A stretch of DNA of 10,805 nt from the NCBI GenBank assembly GCA_029938185.1, contig JAOZVK010000153.1, positions 1-10,805 on the forward strand, written 5' to 3'. Shown one piece after another: positions 6,870 through 10,805 of the stretch. The stretch's first letter is position 1; each line of letters opens with the position of its first letter. The stretch is from Bacteroidales bacterium (GTDB taxonomy: Bacteria; Bacteroidota; Bacteroidia; Bacteroidales; JAOZVK01). The position numbers were made by a program, and so were the translations under genes. Under the pieces are notes generated by a model. That model was given only the letters and a program-made list of their open reading frames with translations, was not told where the DNA came from and made no database searches.

Positions 6870-6959
6870 TTATATATGAGAATGGGCTTTCCACTTATCG
6901 CGACTCGTTTCAAAATATTTTGCTAATTTTTTTATAGGACTTTTGTATTTAATTTCCAT
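6870..6959 (-). pseudogene. Probable 5' remnant of a transposase-like gene (29 codons)
   Basis: A minus-strand ATG at 6959-6957 opens a frame ending with TAA at 6872-6870, encoding 29 residues that begin MEIKYKSP and contain KSPIKKLAKYFETSRDKWK. From memory, a KSP-(I/V)-KKL...FF-x-x-SRDKWK opening is typical of the N-terminus of a family of insertion-sequence transposases whose coiled coil continues after KWK. Here similarity would stop at KWK, and the frame closes after five more residues. A good -7 box (6992-6999) sits at the right distance upstream. I infer a truncated insertion sequence that kept promoter and start. Alternatively it is a genuine very small DNA-binding protein. Confidence 0.5.
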
Positions 6960-6971
6960 TGAGTATATTTG
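6942..6971 (+). promoter_or_regulatory. Candidate Bacteroidota promoter directed at the HTH regulator
   Basis: TTTG at 6942-6945 and TATATTTG at 6964-6971 match the -33 and -7 consensus, with an 18-base spacer (a little short of the usual 19 or more). Transcription would start near 6978 and reach the regulator ATG at 7303 with a leader of about 325 bases that includes palindrome copy E. It overlaps the start of the minus-strand remnant gene. Confidence 0.4.
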
Positions 6972-6991
6972 TAGTTTTTAAATTGAAAATG

Positions 6992-6999
6992 CAAATATA
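6992..6999 (-). promoter_or_regulatory. -7 box upstream of the transposase-like remnant
   Basis: The plus strand CAAATATA is TATATTTG on the minus strand, a perfect TAnnTTTG box. It places a transcript start near 6985, about 26 bases before the ATG at 6959, a spacing usual for this phylum. No clear TTTG -33 element lies at the expected distance (only TTTT near 7015-7018). Confidence 0.45.
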
Positions 7000-7054
7000 C
7001 AACTTATTTGTCTTAAAACATGCATGATGCAAAATAGTCAATTATTAACACCCC

Positions 7055-7066
7055 AGTCTTCGACCT
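7055..7066. repeat. GGTC-GAA-GACC palindrome copy E (one base short)
   Basis: The plus strand reads AGTCTTCGACCT followed by a T run (TTTTT overall), so it is inverted relative to copy C and lacks one base of the left arm. On a plus-strand transcript the short hairpin followed by Ts looks like a small attenuator, but the stem is only four or five base pairs. Confidence 0.75.
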
Positions 7067-7302
7067 TTTTAATGTGGCTTACGTATTTTCGTATAACACT
7101 GTCATATAGGAGATTATGCAAATAAATGTCGAAAAACTTTTGTAAGACTACTTAATTATTATTATATTGTGAAACGGTGCAACTTGTGCAATCAAAATTT
7201 TGTTCCAATATTTTTATTATAATGAGTTTACAAATATTAAAAAGAGAACAAACTTTTAGCTTTCAACTCCATAGGTATGAACTAATAATATTTTGTATTA
7301 AA

Positions 7303-8373
7303 ATGAATCAATATTTATTAAAATTTTTCTTAATATATGTTTTTGTTATTATCAATAATAACATGAATGCTCAGACTGATAGTGCCTTGCGTACCAACGA
7401 CTCCTTAGAAATAGACCGATTACTTAAAATATCCAAAAACAAATTACCACATCAAGCTGATAGTAGTTTACGTTATGCTAATATGGCTTTAGTTATTTCC
7501 GAGAAAAATAATTTTAGTATAAGTATACAAAAAAGTCATAAACAAATAATCTCTTCATACGAACAGTTACATAAAGAGCTATATTTAAAGCTTATTAATT
7601 CACAGAAAAAATGGAATTTAAAAACCTATTTTACTAATAAAAATAACAAAACAATTTGGATTGTTGCAATAATTTTAATAATAATAATAGTTCCTGTTTT
7701 AGTATTAAGTAAACGTTATAAAAAAGCGGAAAAAATTGCACAAGAATTAAGAAATAAACAAGTAAAAAAACACATAGAAGCAAAAGAGTTTATAATGAAA
7801 CAAAACAGGCAATTGGAAATGGAACTTTCTCTAAAAAAAAAAGAATTTGAATCGCGAAAAAAAATCAGAGAAAAACAAGCATTGCTTCACAAGCAAGAAA
7901 AAGAGATTATGAAAAAACAATCGGAAACTCTACAAGAAAAACTCGAATATAAAAACAAAGAATTAACCACAAAAGCATTGTTCATAACTCAATACAATTC
8001 GTTAATAACAAAAGTTATTGATGAGCTAAAATCTCTAAGAACATCATTAATAATACCCGATAACAAAAAGCAACTTAATTTAATGATAAATAAACTTAAA
8101 AGCAGATTAAAAAAAGACGATTGGAAAGAATTTGAATTGCTTTTTAATGAGGTACACTCTTCGTTTTACGATAATTTATTAAAAAACTATCCAAATTTAA
8201 GCCCAAATGAAAAAAAATTATGTGCATTTTTAAAACTAAATCTATCAACAAAAGATATTTCTGCAATAACATATCAGAATCCAAACTCAATTAATATTGC
8301 TCGCACAAGGTTAAGAAAAAAATTAAAGCTTGATAGAGAAGAAAATATTATTAGTTTTTTAAATAAATTTTAG
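7303..8373 (+). CDS. Membrane-anchored LuxR-like (SusR-type) HTH regulator with a remnant TPR sensor
   Basis: I start at the ATG of MNQYLLKFFLIYVFVIINNN because it gives a clean signal peptide ending NMNA|QT (cleavage after residue 23). Longer in-frame starts back to the GTG at 7177 would bury that signal. Residues 24-105 are periplasmic and contain one recognisable TPR-like helix pair (DSSLRYANMALVISEKNN, about 53-70). A membrane segment lies at about 116-136, a long basic coiled coil at 137-222, and the C-terminal domain at about 280-350 has YPNLSPNEKKLCAFLKLNLSTKDIS and ARTRLRKKL. This last region is the DNA-binding helix-turn-helix usual for Bacteroidota TPR-TM-HTH regulators. Those proteins normally carry several TPRs; here nearly all are missing. 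No kinase or receiver domain is present. The target genes are unknown. The TAG stop overlaps a dispersed palindrome. Confidence 0.82.
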   Translation: MNQYLLKFFLIYVFVIINNNMNAQTDSALRTNDSLEIDRLLKISKNKLPHQADSSLRYANMALVISEKNNFSISIQKSHKQIISSYEQLHKELYLKLINSQKKWNLKTYFTNKNNKTIWIVAIILIIIIVPVLVLSKRYKKAEKIAQELRNKQVKKHIEAKEFIMKQNRQLEMELSLKKKEFESRKKIREKQALLHKQEKEIMKKQSETLQEKLEYKNKELTTKALFITQYNSLITKVIDELKSLRTSLIIPDNKKQLNLMINKLKSRLKKDDWKEFELLFNEVHSSFYDNLLKNYPNLSPNEKKLCAFLKLNLSTKDISAITYQNPNSINIARTRLRKKLKLDREENIISFLNKF

Positions 8374-8386
8374 GTCGAAGACCTTA
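8371..8386. repeat. GGTC-GAA-GACC palindrome copy D, at the regulator stop codon
   Basis: The regulator's TAG stop (8371-8373) runs into AGGTCGAAGACCT (8372-8384), followed by TTATTAA. The full 13-base copy lies in the 56-base gap between two convergent genes, where it could contribute a short bidirectional hairpin. Relative to the gene it is in the opposite orientation to copies A and B. Confidence 0.85.
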
Positions 8387-8429
8387 TTAATATGTTTAGT
8401 TTTTTAACATTAAATTTTTGTATCAAGGC

Positions 8430-10727
8430 TTACAATCTTATTCCCATAATTGTAATATCATCGCGTTGCTCAAAAGCTCCTTGATGTTTATTTAATTTAT
8501 GTTCAAGTATTTTTTTTTGTTCTGATAAAGGTTTTGTATATATTTCATTTAAATATTTTTTGAACAAAGTTGTTCCAATACGTTTTGTTTCTGTCCCATT
8601 TTGGTCGATATATCCATCGGTTGTAAGATATAATACAGTATCTTTTTTAAGGATAAGTTCATGTTCCTCAAATTCTGATAATTGGTTTTTATATGATTTT
8701 CCTCCAACGGATTTTCGAGTACCTTTAATTCTGTTAGTTTTTTTTGTTTCGACACTTGAATAAAACAAAGGGCGTTTAGCACCTGAAAATATAATTTTAT
8801 TATTGTTTTTATTTAACTTCTCAACAGATATTAGTACAACATCCATTCCATCATCGTTTTTGCTAACCGTTTGCTTTAGAGCTACAATAACACCCTCGTG
8901 TAGTTTCTGTAATATTTTGGAAGGTGAGCTAATTTTTTTCTCATGTACAATTCTATTCAATAGTTGAGTACCTATCATGCTCATAAATGCACCTGGAACT
9001 CCATGTCCTGTACAATCTATTACTCCAATGATTTTTCTTTCGGGAGTTTTTTTTGTGGCGGGAATATCGGCTACCCAATAAAAATCACCCGAAACAATAT
9101 CTTTGGGGCGATAAATAATCATATATTCTGGAAAAAAAGAATTCAATCTACTTTCAACCAAAAGCATTGCTTGCTGTATGGTTTTGGCGTATCTTATACT
9201 TGATTCTATTTTTTTGTTTTTAAACAAAATTTCATTATTGGCTTCTTTTATTATTGTAATATCCGATTCTATTACAATAATTTGTTCAAGTACATCATTT
9301 GAATCAAAAATTGGAGTTAGAGTTGTTTGTACCCAAACTATATCACCGTTTTTATTAGTGTTCTCATTTTCATATATAACAGATTTTTTATTTTTTATGC
9401 ATTCATCAATATATGAAGATATTTTATTATTTTTACTATATTTGATAAAACTTGAGTCTTCTTCTCTTTGTATATATTCTTCAAAAGAATATCCATATAT
9501 TTTTTTAAAAGCTTTATTTGCCCATACAAGATTCAGTTTATTATCAACAATAATAACAGAATTATCGGTTTCGCTTGCAACAACCGATAGCTTAACAAGC
9601 TCTTGGTTTACTCTATGCAACTCTTCGGATTGAGTATTTATTTCTTCATTTTGTTGAAGCAATTCTTCATTTTTCATTTTTATTTCAATTGTTCTTTCAT
9701 CTACCAGTTTTTCCAAAATTTTATTTTTTGTCTTCAAATTTTCGGTATAAAACTTTATTAAAATAATAACAAGTATAATACTTGACAAAACGAATAATAT
9801 AGTTTGTATTATCAGATTTTTTATTAGCTCATTATAAATATTATCAACATCATGTAAATAAAAAAAAGCACCAACTTTTTGCTTAGTTGCATCAAATATT
9901 GGAAATACACCCAGTACATATGATTTTTTATTTATTTTTATATTTCTGTTAATAATTTTTCCATAATCAGGAATAGAATCTATATTGTGGTTGAATGTTT
10001 TGAAGTTTATATTGTCAGTAGTTTTATCAATTAATACAACATCATTCATTAGATTCCATTCTGTCATATTTTGATATTTTTTTCGTGCATTATTCCATTT
10101 TTTTTCATTTAGATATTTTTTTGAAATAAGTAAACTGTATTCATCACTGGTTTTTGATTTCATTAGTTCTAAAAAATTATCAAGATCTCTGCTAATTTCA
10201 ATATACCCAATTAGTGTATCATTATTAATATAGGGTTGTATAACACGATAGGCAAAAGCTCGTGAGCCAATTTCGAGTCCATTTGATTTGTTTTTTGTTT
10301 TAACTGTATTTAAAAAAGTGTTTCTTTGAATTATATCTCCTTTCATTTTAGGACGATGAACTCTTAAAAAACAAGTATTCAAAGGTTCATGATTTATAAA
10401 ATACCAGTGTGTAATATCAAATTTTTTTTCTAAATTTTTAAATTCGGGAAGGCAATATTTGTATAAACTATCAAATTTTTTATCAATAAACAGTTTTTTA
10501 ATAGTTTTGTTTCGTGAAATTAATTCTATAGTAACTGAAAATTTTATACTATCGTTTTTAAGAAATGATGTAAAAACATTTTTATTATTTATAAGCGATT
10601 GCTCGGCGGTTTGCTTTGTATTCTGAAAATAGGAATATCTGAAATAAAAAAATAAAAGTATAAAAATTACCAATAAAGCCAATAGTGCCGATTTACTAAT
10701 TTTATTACTTAAATTATATGTTGTCAT
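8430..10727 (-). CDS. Membrane sensor phosphatase: Cache-like domain, PAS, SpoIIE/PP2C domain
   Basis: The 765-residue product is a SpoIIE-family (PPM) serine/threonine phosphatase with its own sensor input. A membrane helix lies at about 13-31. The extracytoplasmic region 32-300 resembles a double Cache domain, with HWYFINHEPLNTCFLRVHRP and GLEIGSRAFAYRVIQPY. The second membrane helix is at about 302-326, a coiled coil at 328-378, and a PAS domain at about 380-493 (SVIIVDNKLNLVWANKAF...YGYS). The phosphatase domain runs from about 505 to the end, with metal-binding acidic residues in SGDFYW (D548), VIDCTGHGVPGAF (D571), LTTDGYIDQ (D704) and QRDDITI (D756, D757). All are intact, so it should be catalytic. 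In other bacteria such enzymes act on phosphorylated anti-anti-sigma factors; no such partner is encoded here. It converges with the HTH regulator. The start is the first ATG before the hydrophobic helix. Confidence 0.9.
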   Translation of the reverse strand: MTTYNLSNKISKSALLALLVIFILLFFYFRYSYFQNTKQTAEQSLINNKNVFTSFLKNDSIKFSVTIELISRNKTIKKLFIDKKFDSLYKYCLPEFKNLEKKFDITHWYFINHEPLNTCFLRVHRPKMKGDIIQRNTFLNTVKTKNKSNGLEIGSRAFAYRVIQPYINNDTLIGYIEISRDLDNFLELMKSKTSDEYSLLISKKYLNEKKWNNARKKYQNMTEWNLMNDVVLIDKTTDNINFKTFNHNIDSIPDYGKIINRNIKINKKSYVLGVFPIFDATKQKVGAFFYLHDVDNIYNELIKNLIIQTILFVLSSIILVIILIKFYTENLKTKNKILEKLVDERTIEIKMKNEELLQQNEEINTQSEELHRVNQELVKLSVVASETDNSVIIVDNKLNLVWANKAFKKIYGYSFEEYIQREEDSSFIKYSKNNKISSYIDECIKNKKSVIYENENTNKNGDIVWVQTTLTPIFDSNDVLEQIIVIESDITIIKEANNEILFKNKKIESSIRYAKTIQQAMLLVESRLNSFFPEYMIIYRPKDIVSGDFYWVADIPATKKTPERKIIGVIDCTGHGVPGAFMSMIGTQLLNRIVHEKKISSPSKILQKLHEGVIVALKQTVSKNDDGMDVVLISVEKLNKNNNKIIFSGAKRPLFYSSVETKKTNRIKGTRKSVGGKSYKNQLSEFEEHELILKKDTVLYLTTDGYIDQNGTETKRIGTTLFKKYLNEIYTKPLSEQKKILEHKLNKHQGAFEQRDDITIMGIRL

Positions 10728-10740
10728 TTTACTCTGCTTA

Positions 10741-10750
10741 AAGGTCTTCT
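10741..10750. repeat. Partial GGTC-GAA-GACC element upstream of the phosphatase gene
   Basis: AAGGTCTTCT matches the first eight bases of the element (AAGGTCTTC then A/T-rich DNA instead of GACCT). It lies about 14 bases upstream of the phosphatase start codon, the only copy seen next to a 5' end of a main gene. Confidence 0.5.
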
Positions 10751-10754
10751 AAAT

Positions 10755-10786
10755 AATTAACAATGAACAATGGATAATTAACAATT
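10755..10786 (+). repeat. 7-base tandem repeat
   Basis: AATTAAC, AATGAAC, AATGGAT and AATTAAC lie head to tail, followed by AATT. This resembles the (AATTAAC)n intergenic runs often seen in this phylum. It lies upstream of the phosphatase gene, close to where a promoter would be expected; no TAnnTTTG box was found in the 78 bases available. Confidence 0.7.
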
Positions 10787-10805
10787 TTGCTTACGCTTGA
10801 TAAAC

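Larger units (their letters stand above)
6537..7302. other. Divergent gap of about 770 bases between the carbonic anhydrase-like gene and the HTH regulator
   Basis: Contents in order are a 14-base tandem repeat (6589-6616), an 8-base tandem repeat (6760-6791), palindrome copy C (6838-6850), a 29-codon transposase-like fragment on the minus strand (6870-6959), promoter-like boxes on both strands (6942-6999), and palindrome copy E (7055-7066). No other coding potential is seen. The open stretch 7177-7302, in frame with the regulator, is judged untranslated. Confidence 0.65.

Noticed and set aside
6911..6922. Perfect 12-base palindrome CAAAATATTTTG as an operator
   Set aside because: It falls inside the transposase-like reading frame (codons for AKYFE) and is made of AT-rich sequence, so coding constraint and chance are enough.
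7177..7302. N-terminal extension of the HTH regulator from a GTG at 7177 or the ATG at 7222
   Set aside because: It would place about 42 ordinary residues ahead of a clear signal peptide; the ATG at 7303 explains the export signal better.
9178..9633. A 151-codon plus-strand frame
   Set aside because: It lies wholly antisense to the PAS/phosphatase gene, which has clear domain evidence. The serine/isoleucine-rich product is typical of an antisense shadow.

Overview
This is an AT-rich window that almost certainly comes from a member of the Bacteroidota. The evidence is the gene content and the style of the non-coding DNA. RecN is followed by an ABCG-type transporter with an N-terminal TerB-like region. 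There is a membrane-anchored regulator with the distinctive Bacteroidota LuxR-like C-terminus, and a Cache-PAS-SpoIIE phosphatase. Genes lack obvious Shine-Dalgarno sequences, and the few recognisable promoter boxes have the Bacteroidota form TAnnTTTG. I cannot name genus or species.

Layout: recN (+, 146-1828); a 380-base repeat-bearing gap; a 1038-residue ABC transporter (-, 2209-5325); a gap of about 700 bases packed with palindromic modules; a gamma-class carbonic anhydrase-like hexapeptide protein (-, 6024-6536); a gap of about 770 bases with simple tandem repeats and what looks like a decayed transposase 5' end with its own promoter (-, 6870-6959); a signal-peptide/TM/coiled-coil/HTH regulator (+, 7303-8373); and, convergent to it, a two-TM sensor phosphatase (-, 8430-10727). 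No two genes form an obvious operon. The five main genes appear to be separate units of DNA repair, export, metal-dependent hydration and signalling.

The most striking feature is non-coding. A short interrupted palindrome, AGGTC-GAA-GACCT, is dispersed through the window: two full copies in intact 13-base form beside stop codons, one more full copy in a gap, two near-full copies, and several partial ones. In three of the five main genes (recN, the carbonic anhydrase, the HTH regulator) the stop codon itself overlaps a copy. As single-stranded DNA one strand would present a C-GAA-G triloop, the loop of a well-known unusually stable DNA mini-hairpin. A second repeat family has a variable-sequence hairpin followed by a conserved tail, and occurs at 1897-1960, 5506-5556 (inverted) and 5612-5665. 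Its stems differ in sequence but keep their pairing. I see no autonomous transposase that would explain either family, no CRISPR array and no RNA gene.
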